A stretch of DNA of 39,788 nucleotides from assembly GCA_964415525.1 (NCBI GenBank), contig CAYQAS010000032.1:1-39788 (forward strand). The letters are read 5' to 3'. The first letter of the stretch is position 1. Each line of letters opens with the position of its first letter. Below the pieces are notes generated by a model that worked only from the letters and a program-made list of their open reading frames with translations, did no database searches and had not been told where the DNA came from. A program made the position numbers and the translations under genes. This stretch comes from CAZPUI01 sp964415525. Its GTDB lineage: Bacteria > Acidobacteriota > Holophagae > Holophagales > Holophagaceae. Of the stretch, positions 25,860 through 34,510 are shown piece by piece.

Positions 25860-27830
25860 TCAGGCCCCGTTCAGGTGGTAGGGGATCGAGGTGACGACGA
25901 CCTTCGGTCGTGTGAGCAGGACGGTCTTGAGGCGCAGGGCCGTCTGGTTGTGCAGGAAGTGGCCCCACCAATGCTCAGAGACGAATTCCGGAAGCAGGAT
26001 TGTGTAGGTCAGTTCCGGCTCGGCGGCGACCATGCGGTCCACTTCGTTCACGATGGGCTCCACCACCTTGCGGTAGGGACTCTCCACGATGCGGAGCGGG
26101 ATGCCCTGGCCGTAGAGGTGCCAATCGGACTGGAGGCGGTCGACTTCGGAACTGGGCTTGCCGTGGGCATCCGGGAAATCCACGGCGATGGCTTCCACCT
26201 GGCCGTAGTCGGCGATGGCCTTGGCGTAGCGCAGCGCCTCCAGGGTGCCCCGGTGGATGCGGCTGACGAGGATGATGACGCGGTTGTTCCGGGGATAGAG
26301 TTCCTCGGCGCGGCTCATGGCCAGCAGGGAACGCACGCGGATGTAGTGGCGGTGGATCTTCAGGAAGATGTAGACCATCACCGGGAGCATGGCGAGGATG
26401 ATCCACACGCCGCCGTAACCGCCCTCCATCTTGAACTTGTTGAGGACGATGTCGGCCCACACGATCAGGGTGGTGGCGGTGCCCAGGCCATTCACCAGGG
26501 CCTTGGACATCCAGTGCTTCTCTTCCTTTCGGTATTTCCACCAGTGCATCACCATGCCCGCTTGGCTCAGGGTGAAGCCCGTGAACACACCCATCGCGTA
26601 GAGCGGCAGGAGCAGCGCGGGGTTGGCATTGAGCAGCCAGACGAGCAGGCAGCTCACGAGGCTCAGGATGATGATGCCGTTGCTGAAGACGAGGCGGTCC
26701 CCCTGGCTGGCCAACTGCTTGGGCAGGTACTGGTCCCGGCCCATGAGGGCCGCCAGCCGCGGGAAGTCGGCATAGGCCGTGTTCGCCGCCACCACGAGGA
26801 TGGCGAAGGTGAAGCCCTGCGTGAGGTAATACACGGTTTTGGGGATGAAGCCCACGATCACGCCCTGGGCATTGCCGTAGACCGCCTTGCCGAGCAGGGA
26901 GAGCAGCTGTTCGTTGACCACTTTGGGGTCGGGATTGTGGGCATAGACCACACCGAGCTTGCTGGCCAGGAGCGTGATGCCCAGGAACATCACGCCGAGA
27001 AGGATGACCATGTAGACCATGGTGCGGGAGGCGTTCTTCTCCGGCGGGTCCTTGAAGACCTGCACGCCGTTGGAGATGGCCTCCACGCCGGTCAGGGCGG
27101 TGCAGCCGGAGCTGAAGGCCTTCAGGAAGATCATCACCAGGGCGAAGGAACCCACGCCCGTGGCGGTCTTGATCGACGTGTGGACCATCTCAGGGGTCGG
27201 TCCGCCGGTGGTCAGGGCCTTCACCACGCCGACGCCGAGCAGCAGCATCATGAGGGCCACGAAGCCATAGGTGGGCACCGCAAAGACGGCTCCGGACTCC
27301 TTCACGCCCCGCAGGTTCGCCACCGCCACCAGCGCGATGGCTGCCAGGGTGAGCAGCACCTCGTGGCCCTGGAGGAAGGTGAGGGCGGAGGTGATGTTCG
27401 CCACGCCGGAGGAGACGGAAACCGCCACCGTGAGGATGTAGTCGATGAGCAGGCTGGAACCCGCCACCAGGGCGGCGATCTCGCCCAGGTTTTCCTTGGC
27501 CACGATGTAGGCGCCACCCCCGGTGGGGTAGGCCATGATCGTCTGCCGGTAGCTGATGCCGAGGATCACCAGCAGGAGCACGATGCCGACGGCCACGGGA
27601 ATGGAGAGCCCAAACAGGGCGTGGGCCATGCCCCCGGCGGTGAAGGCGGCGAGACCCAGGTGGTGCAGGCTCGTGCTGAGGCTGGCCATGATCTCCTGGG
27701 TGGCGTAGGCCACGGAGGAGAGCGCGTCGGAGCTGAACACCGATAGCCCGATGAAATTGTTCACCTTGGCGTGTTCGACCTCGTCGCTCGCAAGGCGACG
27801 ACCCAGCAGCACCCGTTTGAATCCCGGCAT
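25860..27830 (-). CDS. KimA-like APC-superfamily potassium/cation permease, copy 2
   Basis: It has 656 residues and is very close to copy 1 along its whole length. Asp35 in VFSSDALSSVAYATQEIM, SSLLIDYILTVAVSVSSG and CTALTGVEAISNGVQVF are all retained. It differs by a short insertion in the loop near QGVIVGFIPKTVYYLTQG. The C-terminal soluble domain ends in PKVVVTSIPYHLNGA. The start at 27830 (MPGFKRVLLGRR) has TTGGAGC upstream. The roughly 40-bp leader is also homologous to that of copy 1 and includes a -10-like TAGAAT (27865-27870). Substrate assignment as for copy 1. Confidence 0.82.
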   Translation of the reverse strand: MPGFKRVLLGRRLASDEVEHAKVNNFIGLSVFSSDALSSVAYATQEIMASLSTSLHHLGLAAFTAGGMAHALFGLSIPVAVGIVLLLVILGISYRQTIMAYPTGGGAYIVAKENLGEIAALVAGSSLLIDYILTVAVSVSSGVANITSALTFLQGHEVLLTLAAIALVAVANLRGVKESGAVFAVPTYGFVALMMLLLGVGVVKALTTGGPTPEMVHTSIKTATGVGSFALVMIFLKAFSSGCTALTGVEAISNGVQVFKDPPEKNASRTMVYMVILLGVMFLGITLLASKLGVVYAHNPDPKVVNEQLLSLLGKAVYGNAQGVIVGFIPKTVYYLTQGFTFAILVVAANTAYADFPRLAALMGRDQYLPKQLASQGDRLVFSNGIIILSLVSCLLVWLLNANPALLLPLYAMGVFTGFTLSQAGMVMHWWKYRKEEKHWMSKALVNGLGTATTLIVWADIVLNKFKMEGGYGGVWIILAMLPVMVYIFLKIHRHYIRVRSLLAMSRAEELYPRNNRVIILVSRIHRGTLEALRYAKAIADYGQVEAIAVDFPDAHGKPSSEVDRLQSDWHLYGQGIPLRIVESPYRKVVEPIVNEVDRMVAAEPELTYTILLPEFVSEHWWGHFLHNQTALRLKTVLLTRPKVVVTSIPYHLNGA

Positions 27831-27926
27831 GAAAAGCTCCAAGCGCGTTCCAGCGCAAGGGACCATTCTATGCACAGACCCCGACGGAACCGTGATCGGT
27901 TCGTCAGGGCCGGTAAGCGGGGGCGA

Positions 27927-29861
27927 TCAGGCTCCGAGGTGGTAGGGGATGGACGTGACGATCACCTTGGGGCGTCTCAGCAGGACGGTCTTGAGGCGCA
28001 GGGCCGTCTGGTTGTGGAGGAAGTTGCCCCACCAGCTCTCCGCCACGAACTCCGGCAGGATCACGGTGTAGGTCTTCTCCGGTTCCACCAAACGCATGCG
28101 ATCGATCTCCGCCACGATGGGCTCCACCACCTTGCGGTAGGGGCTTTCGATCACCCGGAGCGGAATGCCTTCGCAGTAGTGGTGCCAGTCCGCCTGGAGC
28201 TTCATGAGGGCCGCACTGGGCTGGCCGTGCTCATCGGGGAAGTCCACCGCCAGGGCTTCGACTTCACCCCAGTCGGAGATGGCTTTCGCATAGCGCAGGG
28301 CGTCCAGGGTGCCCCGGTGGATGCGACTCACGAGCACGATGACGCGATTGTTCCGGGGATAGACCTCATCCGTGCGGCTGGCGGCGAGCAGCGAGCGCAC
28401 GCGGATGTAGTGGCGGTGGATGCGGAAGAAGACGATCACCATGGTCGGCACGAGCACCGCGATGAGCCATGCGCCGTGGATGAACTTGGTGATGCCGATG
28501 TCCAGCATGACGATGCCCGCGGCCAGGGCGCCGATGGCGTTCACGACGGCCTTGAGGACCCAGTGCTTCTCCCCGTGCTTGTGGTTCACCCAGTGCATCA
28601 CCATGCCCGCCTGGCTGATGGTGAAGCCGATGAAGACGCCCAGGGCGTAGAGGGGCAGCAGCAGGTCCGTGTTGGCGTGGCAGATCCAGACCAGGATGCA
28701 GCTCACCACCGTCAGGATGAGGATGCCGTTGCTGAACACGAGGCGGTCGCCCTGGCTCGTGAGCTGCTTGGGCAGGAAGCCGTCCCCTGCGTGCAGGGCC
28801 GCCAGGCGCGGAAAGTCGGCGTAGGCGGTGTTCGCCGCCACCACGAGGATGGCGAAGGTAAAGCCCTGGGTCAGGATGTAGAGGAGTCTCGGCAGGCCAT
28901 GGGTCACGTCGCCGTAGATCACCTTGGCCAGCTTGGAAAGCAGGGTCTCCGCCACCTGGCTCGCATCGGCACTGTGGGCATAGACCACGCCGAACTTGCG
29001 GGCGAGGAGCGTGATGCCGAGGAACATGCCCCCCAGGAGCGCGATCATCCAGATCATGGTCTTGGCGGCGTTCCGGGAGGAGGGCTCCCTGAAGGCGGTC
29101 ACGCCGTTGGAGATGGCCTCGACGCCGGTCAATGCCGTGCAGCCCGCGCTGTAGGCGCGCATGAAGATCCAGACCATGGCGAGTCCGGAGAAGTGCCGGG
29201 CGGTCTGAACGGAGTGTTCCACCTGCACCGGGGTGGGATCTCCCATGGCCAAGGCCTTCACGAGCCCCGTCCCGAGCAGGAGCAGCATCAGGAGGATGAA
29301 GCCGTAGGTGGGAATCGCGAAGAAGGCACCGGATTCCTTCACACCCCGCAGGTTCGCCATGGCAATGAAGACGATGCAGGCGATGGTGATGATGACGTTG
29401 TGGCCACTCAGGACTGGGAAGGCCGCGGTGATGGCCGCCACACCTGCGGCAACCGACACCGACACCGTCAGGATGTAATCGGTGAGCAGGGCGGCGCCGG
29501 CGGTCTGGGCCGCCACCTCCCCCAGGTTGTCCTTGGCGACGATGTAAGCGCCGCCGCCCCCGGGGTAGGCGAGGACCGTCTGGCGATAGCCGATGCCCAG
29601 CACGATCAGGAGGCCGACGATCCCGAATGCCACCGGAAGCGAGAGGCCGTAGAGCAGGGCGGCGGTGCCGGCCGCGGCTCCTGCCGCCATGCCGTGCAGG
29701 TTGCTGCTGAGGCTGGCCATGATCTCCTGGGTGGCATAAGCCACGGAGGAGAGGGCGTCGGAGCTGAACACCGAGAGGCCGATGAAATTGTTGACCTTGG
29801 TGTGGTGGGTCTCGTCACTCGCCAATCGGCGGCCCAGCATGACCCTTCTGAAACTCGGCAT
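27927..29861 (-). CDS. KimA-like APC-superfamily potassium/cation permease, copy 3
   Basis: It has 644 residues and is the most diverged of the three. Shared motifs are VFSSDALSSVAYATQEIM, YRQTVLAYPGGGGAYIVAKD, LLTDYILTVSVSVAAG (the Ile of the other copies is Thr) and CTALTGVEAISNGVTAF. The loop after TM1 is Ala/Gly-rich. The C-terminal cytoplasmic domain (SWWGNFLHNQTALRLK) is intact. The start at 29861 (MPSFRRVMLGRR) has GGAGG about 8 nt upstream. It is the first gene of the trio, divergent from the DUF5655 gene. The three probably arose by serial duplication, with copies 1 and 2 the more recent pair. Confidence 0.82.
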   Translation of the reverse strand: MPSFRRVMLGRRLASDETHHTKVNNFIGLSVFSSDALSSVAYATQEIMASLSSNLHGMAAGAAAGTAALLYGLSLPVAFGIVGLLIVLGIGYRQTVLAYPGGGGAYIVAKDNLGEVAAQTAGAALLTDYILTVSVSVAAGVAAITAAFPVLSGHNVIITIACIVFIAMANLRGVKESGAFFAIPTYGFILLMLLLLGTGLVKALAMGDPTPVQVEHSVQTARHFSGLAMVWIFMRAYSAGCTALTGVEAISNGVTAFREPSSRNAAKTMIWMIALLGGMFLGITLLARKFGVVYAHSADASQVAETLLSKLAKVIYGDVTHGLPRLLYILTQGFTFAILVVAANTAYADFPRLAALHAGDGFLPKQLTSQGDRLVFSNGILILTVVSCILVWICHANTDLLLPLYALGVFIGFTISQAGMVMHWVNHKHGEKHWVLKAVVNAIGALAAGIVMLDIGITKFIHGAWLIAVLVPTMVIVFFRIHRHYIRVRSLLAASRTDEVYPRNNRVIVLVSRIHRGTLDALRYAKAISDWGEVEALAVDFPDEHGQPSAALMKLQADWHHYCEGIPLRVIESPYRKVVEPIVAEIDRMRLVEPEKTYTVILPEFVAESWWGNFLHNQTALRLKTVLLRRPKVIVTSIPYHLGA

Positions 29862-29956
29862 TCCATGCCTCCGCGCGCCCTGAGGCACTTGGAGCGATCG
29901 TAGAAAGATCCGTATCAAGATGGCGTCAAGATGCGAGAGATCCGCTCGGAGGCCCC

Positions 29957-30607
29957 ATGATCCGTCGTCCCTTTTCCGTGCATCCTGCGGTGCGCCACCT
30001 GCAAGGCGTTGCTCGCAACTTGCATGAAAAGACCGGTATCACGCTCACGGAATGGGCAGGGCGGCTGCTGACTCTGGACCTTCCGGATGCGAAGGCCCGG
30101 AAGGCTTGGCTTCAGGCACAGGGGCTCGGCGGAACCCAGGCCGGGCTGGTGCTGGAGCAGGCCGAAGGCGGCGGCAGCTTTCCGCTTTCGGAATCCGCCT
30201 ATCTCGAGGCCGCACCGAGCTTCGTGGAGGCTCAGTTTTCCGGAAAGAAGTCCCACCTGCGCCCGTTGTTCGACGCCCTGTTGGACCTGGCCTACGAACT
30301 GGGTTCGGACGTGGGCGCTTCGCCCTGCGCCACCATCGTGCCCCTCTACCGGAACCACGTTTTCGCGCAGCTCAAGGCCAGCACCCTGACACGAGTCGAT
30401 CTGGGACTGGCCCTGGGGGATCCCACGGCGATCGTGGATCCTTCCGGGCGCCTGATCGACACCGGTGGATTCGCCAAGAAGGACCGCATCACCCACCGGA
30501 TCGAGGTGAAGGCGCTCACCGACCTGGATGAGGGGCTTCGAGGCTGGTTGCGGCAGGCCTATGAGGCCGATGGCCCGAAGTCCAGTCCAGGGGGCGGAAA
30601 GCCGTAG
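29957..30607 (+). CDS. DUF5655-domain protein
   Basis: A 216-residue soluble protein of unknown function. The C-terminal half (PLYRNHVFAQLKASTLTRVD, then LGLALGD) matches the DUF5655 family. The N-terminal part (about residues 15-60, GITLTEWAGRLLTLDLPDAK) resembles the DUF4287 module often found with it. GGAGG lies 4 nt before the ATG. It is divergent from the KimA-like trio, with a 95-bp gap that must carry promoters for both. It has no signal peptide or membrane segment. Confidence 0.75.
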   Translation: MIRRPFSVHPAVRHLQGVARNLHEKTGITLTEWAGRLLTLDLPDAKARKAWLQAQGLGGTQAGLVLEQAEGGGSFPLSESAYLEAAPSFVEAQFSGKKSHLRPLFDALLDLAYELGSDVGASPCATIVPLYRNHVFAQLKASTLTRVDLGLALGDPTAIVDPSGRLIDTGGFAKKDRITHRIEVKALTDLDEGLRGWLRQAYEADGPKSSPGGGKP

Positions 30608-30660
30608 AACAGGGGGCGCAGGAATGTCGAATGCTGCGCGACCGATGCTGGCTTTTCCAT

Positions 30661-30716
30661 CCCCTTCATCCCTTCCATCCCTGTTGAAAACTGCTTTTTG
30701 AACGGGGATGAAGGGG
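30661..30716. repeat. Spaced inverted repeat in the AOR upstream region
   Basis: CCCCTTCATCCC (30661-30672) is the exact reverse complement of GGGATGAAGGGG (30705-30716), separated by 32 bp. One arm is pyrimidine-rich, the other purine-rich (continuing as GGTGGAGGGGAT). It lies in the 152-bp gap before the oxidoreductase gene. The character is that of a dispersed intergenic repeat or regulatory hairpin; only one copy is visible here. Confidence 0.45.
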
Positions 30717-30759
30717 GTGGAGGGGATAAAAGAAAACCGCTTATCCCTGTGAGGCAGCC

Positions 30760-32637
30760 ATGGAACCCGTGCAGCGTGTCTTGTTTGTCGATCCCTCCAG
30801 CGGCTTCTACCGCCTCCGGCGCTACAAGCTCGGGGACTATTTCGGCCCGGTGGACCTGGGGCTGCACCTGGCGGACAAGTGGCGCAGCCTGAACTTCGGT
30901 GCCGGGATCTTCGCGGGTTCCATCCTGCCGGGCTCCAACCGCCTCATCGTCACGGGCTTCTCCCCCAGCTGGCGTGGCTTCTACGTCTCCAGCATGGGTG
31001 GCGCGGCGTTGCCCTTCGACAACCTCGGCATCAACCTCGTGTCGCTGGTGGGAAAGGCGCCGGTGCCGTCGATCCTCTACCTCAACCGCGTGCACGGCGA
31101 AGAGATCGATGTGGAGGTCGTACCTGTGGACCTGCACGCCGCCTGGGCTCATGGTCGCGGTGGTGTCTATGGGCTGATGGAGACGGTGCTGGAGCGCTTC
31201 GGCCACCGGTACGAGACGGACCCTCGCATCCTCGCCGTGGGGCCCGCGGCCCTCACCACGGACAGCGGCGCCATCGGCAGTGCGCCCATCAGCAGGGGCA
31301 AGCTGACGTTCGTGGACACGTGGGCGGGGCGCGGAGGCCTCGGCTCGAAGATGCTCCAGGAGCACGGTCTCGCCGCGGTGATCTACGGCGGCACATACAT
31401 CGACGAGGACTTTCGGGATCGCAAGGTGGCGGACGAGTGGTTCGAGGCGAAATACAAGCAGCGCCTCGCCACGAAGGATTTCGAGGCGACGACGAAGTAC
31501 CGTTTCGATCCCAAGTTCGAGACCGGAGGAACGTTCGGTGTGAACTACGCGACCCTCAAGGGCCGGATGATGGCCTTCAACTACCGCAGCATCTTCGACA
31601 CCGAAGAGGCGCGCCTCGACGTGCACCAGCGGCTGGTGGTGGATCATTACCTCAAGCAATTCAACGAGGAGACCATCAAGCCCAAGTGCCAGGCCACCTG
31701 TGGCGAGCCCTGTGCGGCGGTCTGCAAGAAGCTGAATGGCGAGTTCAAGAAGGACTACGAGCCCTACCAAACCCTGGGGCCCCTCTGCGGGATCTTCGAT
31801 CAGCGGGCGGCGGAAAAGCTCAACGCCAAGGCGGATGCCGCGGGCTTCGACGGCATCAGCATCGGCGGCGTCGTGGCCTGGCTGATGGAGTGTCTGCTGG
31901 AGGGCGAGCTCACGCCGGAGGAGCTGGGTGTCACTCGGATGCCGAAGTGGAACCTCGCGACATTCGATGTCGTGAACGACTCCATGCATAACGCGGAACT
32001 GGGCATCGAGCTGCTGGACGCCATCCTGGAGCAGAAGGGCATCCTGGATTTCAGCGAGGGCGTGCGGAAGTGGGCGCGGAAGGTGCGGCGCGACAAGGGC
32101 ATCCGCATCCTTGACCGCTTCGTCCACACTGCGGCGGGCCGCCGTGGCTGGATGGTGCCCAACCAGTATTGGACGCCCGGTGCCCTTGCCCCCATGGCGA
32201 TCATGGGGAAGTACTACATGCACTACGGCGCGGAGTTCCTGCCGCCCCGCACCCTGGGCCGTGTCTGCGCCGCCCGTCTCAAGACGGAGCTGGTCATGGA
32301 CAACCTGGGCCTCTGCCGCTTCCACCGCGGTTGGGCCGAGGAGATGCTGCCGGAGATCGTCCAGGGCATCTACGGCCTCAAGGAGGCCTTCTTGGCGAAC
32401 ATCGAGGTGCTCGCGAGCCGCATCAACAGCCGGAACGCGTCGGTCTACTGGGAGGCGGAGCGGAACCTCGACTACGTCCTCACGTTCTTAAAGCGCCTTC
32501 GCGATGAGGAGGGCAACACCGATCCCAAGTTGCTGGAGTGGATCGACGCCTTCGACCGCGACAAGCAGGAGGCGGGACTCGCCTGGTGGTACGAGATGCG
32601 CAAGGGCATCGACGAGAGCCTGCGGGCGTTCTTCTGA
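30760..32637 (+). CDS. Aldehyde:ferredoxin oxidoreductase family protein
   Basis: A 625-residue enzyme of the tungsten bis-pyranopterin AOR family, which oxidises aldehydes to acids with ferredoxin as electron acceptor. N-terminal domain: LPGSNRLIVTGFSPSWRGF and YVSSMGGAALPFDNLG, followed by the VGKAP segment seen in the family. The cluster region holds four cysteines, 310, 314, 318 and 322 (CQATCGEPCAAVC), with a later Cys519 in DNLGLCRFH. The canonical archaeal motif is CX2CX3C plus a distant Cys, so the spacing is atypical. No partner ferredoxin-like subunit or cofactor gene is adjacent. It is bounded on the right by a hairpin shared with the convergent M28 gene. The true substrate could be an aromatic acid or aldehyde; not decidable here. 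Confidence 0.87.
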   Translation: MEPVQRVLFVDPSSGFYRLRRYKLGDYFGPVDLGLHLADKWRSLNFGAGIFAGSILPGSNRLIVTGFSPSWRGFYVSSMGGAALPFDNLGINLVSLVGKAPVPSILYLNRVHGEEIDVEVVPVDLHAAWAHGRGGVYGLMETVLERFGHRYETDPRILAVGPAALTTDSGAIGSAPISRGKLTFVDTWAGRGGLGSKMLQEHGLAAVIYGGTYIDEDFRDRKVADEWFEAKYKQRLATKDFEATTKYRFDPKFETGGTFGVNYATLKGRMMAFNYRSIFDTEEARLDVHQRLVVDHYLKQFNEETIKPKCQATCGEPCAAVCKKLNGEFKKDYEPYQTLGPLCGIFDQRAAEKLNAKADAAGFDGISIGGVVAWLMECLLEGELTPEELGVTRMPKWNLATFDVVNDSMHNAELGIELLDAILEQKGILDFSEGVRKWARKVRRDKGIRILDRFVHTAAGRRGWMVPNQYWTPGALAPMAIMGKYYMHYGAEFLPPRTLGRVCAARLKTELVMDNLGLCRFHRGWAEEMLPEIVQGIYGLKEAFLANIEVLASRINSRNASVYWEAERNLDYVLTFLKRLRDEEGNTDPKLLEWIDAFDRDKQEAGLAWWYEMRKGIDESLRAFF

Positions 32638-32646
32638 TCCGAAACA

Positions 32647-32692
32647 CCAAGGCCCGGGAATCCGGGCCGTCGCCCCGATTCCCGGACCTTGG
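32647..32692. terminator. Bidirectional terminator-like hairpin between convergent genes
   Basis: A 16-bp inverted repeat with one mismatch (CCAAGGCCCGGGAATC, 32647-32662, and its partner 32677-32692). It lies between the converging stops of the oxidoreductase (+) and M28 peptidase (-) genes. U-tracts are weak on both sides (ATCGTTT on plus, TGTTTC on minus). Confidence 0.65.
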
Positions 32693-32703
32693 ATCGTTTG
32701 ACT

Positions 32704-34455
32704 TCACCGGTTTGCGAAGGCCGCCTGCTTCCACGCCTCCGGGCTGATGGGGAAGGTCGGCGCGGTGCGAGGCAGGGCGCTTTCGAGGCTGGGCGCGGTG
32801 CGAGGCAGGGCGCTCAGCTGGTCGAGGGCGATCACGCTGCCCAGAGCGATCTCCACGGTAGTGCGGAAGTAGTCGGGGCTGATGCGTTCGTAGGTGTCCC
32901 GCCACGTGTGGTAGTCGTCGTGGTCCACGCAGAAGAACCAGAGGTAGGGGATGTCCTTTTGGTAGAAGGGATACTGGTCGCTGTATTTCAGGTATTCCTC
33001 GTGACCGAACTCCACGGGCCACGGGGAATCTGCGGCAGCCGCCAGCACCAGCGGGCGCATGTTGGGGCGGTTGCTGGTGCCGGCGACGCCGATCCTGCCG
33101 TAGTCGGCGCGGCTCACCATGTCGAAGTTCACGAAGAGCTGCACTTGGGACAAAGGGATGGGAGGCTGCTCCGTGAAGGCAAAGGAGCCGTGGAGGCCCA
33201 TTTCCTCGCCGTCGAAGAGGCTAAAGACGAGGGTGTGGGCGGGAGGATGGGTCTTGAACCAGGCGGCCAGGGCCAGCACGGAGGCGGCTCCTGAGGCGTT
33301 GTCATCGGCTCCGGGCCGAATGAGGCCGCGGGCGTCGGCTCCGATGTGGTCATAGTGCCCGCCGATCACGATGACCTTTTCGGGCTGGGTGCTGCCCGTC
33401 AATTTCCCGATGAGGTTCACGCCGTTGTAGCCGCCCCGCTGCCAGGGCTGCTCAAAGGTGGCGCCGAGGGGGCTCAGACCCAGGGCGGCCATGCGGCTCT
33501 TGAGATAGGTGCGGGCCCGGGCGCTGCCGGCGCTCTCCACCATGCGTCCCTCCATGGATGGCGCCGCCAGGATCCGCACGTCCTCCAGCAGCTGCTGGTG
33601 AGGAAAGCGCTGGACCCGTCCGGGTGTGCTTACGGTGACCGCGCGCTCGGCACTGACTTCGCCGTTGCCGTTGCCCGCCACGAGTCGGTAGGTGGTGTTG
33701 GCATCCGGCACCACGAAACAGGCGGTGTTCGCCATGACCTCCAGCCCACCGGGCTCGATGCGGAGACGTTCGGCACCCTGGACGGTCCAGGTGAGGGTCA
33801 CGATTTCCCCGGCCTTCACCCGATCCGTGGAGGCGGTGAAGGCCTGGACCTCGGGCTTGGAACCCGCAGGAAGCACGGGGATGGTGATGCGCTTTTGGTC
33901 CGTGCCGCGACTGTTGGTGGCGGTGACGGTATAGGTGGTGGTGGTCGCCGGCTTCAGGGTGAGCTGGTTTGCCAGGACGGTCTCCAATCCGCCGGGGTCC
34001 ACGCGGACAGAGGTGGCGGTGGGCGCGACCCACTGGAGCCGCGTCACCTGACCCGCCACGAGGGCCGTGGGAGAGGCGGTGCAGCATTCCAGCACCGGAG
34101 CGGCGGGGGCGGGGGTCACGGTTACCGTGGCCTTGGCGGTGGTCGTGCCTTGGGTGGAGCCTGCCGTGAGGGTGTAGGTCGTCGTCCCAGGCGCCACTAC
34201 CAGGAACTGGGTCCGGCCGGTCACATCCACGTTGCCAGGATCCAGCGTGAGGCGATCCGCCCCGGCGACATCCCAGATCAGACGCGACAGGCCGCCTTCC
34301 TTGGTGGATGCGGCCGTGGGGGTGAAGGCTCGGATCAGGGGGCCCGCGGGGAGGGGCGTGGCAACAGCGGGGGCAGGGGACCCACCGCCTCCGCAGGCGA
34401 GTGCCAGCACAAAGGGAAGGACCAGGAGGGGACGGAGGGTGCGATGGTGGGGCAT
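32704..34455 (-). CDS. M28-family metallopeptidase lipoprotein with Ig-like domains
   Basis: It has 583 residues. The lipoprotein signal ends at LALACGGG (Cys21), placing it in a membrane of the envelope. Three Ig-like beta-sandwich repeats follow (about 40-115, 120-195, 205-280), each with a ...TYTLTAGS / TYTVTATNS / TYRLVAGNG strand. The C-terminal zinc aminopeptidase domain (about 300-545) has two-metal ligands in IVIGGHYDHIG, RPGADDNASGA, LFDGEEMGLHG, LFVNFDMVS and DYHTWRDTYE. GGAGC precedes the ATG. The extreme C-terminus carries a duplicated 11-residue unit. It lies 55 bp after kdpE on the same strand but is functionally unrelated. Confidence 0.88.
   Translation of the reverse strand: MPHHRTLRPLLVLPFVLALACGGGGSPAPAVATPLPAGPLIRAFTPTAASTKEGGLSRLIWDVAGADRLTLDPGNVDVTGRTQFLVVAPGTTTYTLTAGSTQGTTTAKATVTVTPAPAAPVLECCTASPTALVAGQVTRLQWVAPTATSVRVDPGGLETVLANQLTLKPATTTTYTVTATNSRGTDQKRITIPVLPAGSKPEVQAFTASTDRVKAGEIVTLTWTVQGAERLRIEPGGLEVMANTACFVVPDANTTYRLVAGNGNGEVSAERAVTVSTPGRVQRFPHQQLLEDVRILAAPSMEGRMVESAGSARARTYLKSRMAALGLSPLGATFEQPWQRGGYNGVNLIGKLTGSTQPEKVIVIGGHYDHIGADARGLIRPGADDNASGAASVLALAAWFKTHPPAHTLVFSLFDGEEMGLHGSFAFTEQPPIPLSQVQLFVNFDMVSRADYGRIGVAGTSNRPNMRPLVLAAAADSPWPVEFGHEEYLKYSDQYPFYQKDIPYLWFFCVDHDDYHTWRDTYERISPDYFRTTVEIALGSVIALDQLSALPRTAPSLESALPRTAPTFPISPEAWKQAAFANR
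32759..32814 (-). repeat. 33-bp-period direct repeat at the 3' end of the M28 gene
   Basis: A 23-bp sequence at 32759-32781 recurs exactly at 32792-32814. The period of 33 bp equals 11 codons, so the duplication stays in frame and gives ALPRTAPSLES followed by ALPRTAPTFP. Slippage duplication is the simplest origin. Confidence 0.85.
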
Positions 34456-34510
34456 GACTGCTCCATGGAGTCGGCGGTCTGCCTAGAGTAGCGGTTGCAC
34501 CTCGGCGGAA

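Noticed and set aside
29862..29956. c-di-AMP (ydaO-type) riboswitch before the KimA-like genes
   Set aside because: The leader is under 100 bp and shared with a divergent gene; the riboswitch is longer and none of its conserved blocks was seen.
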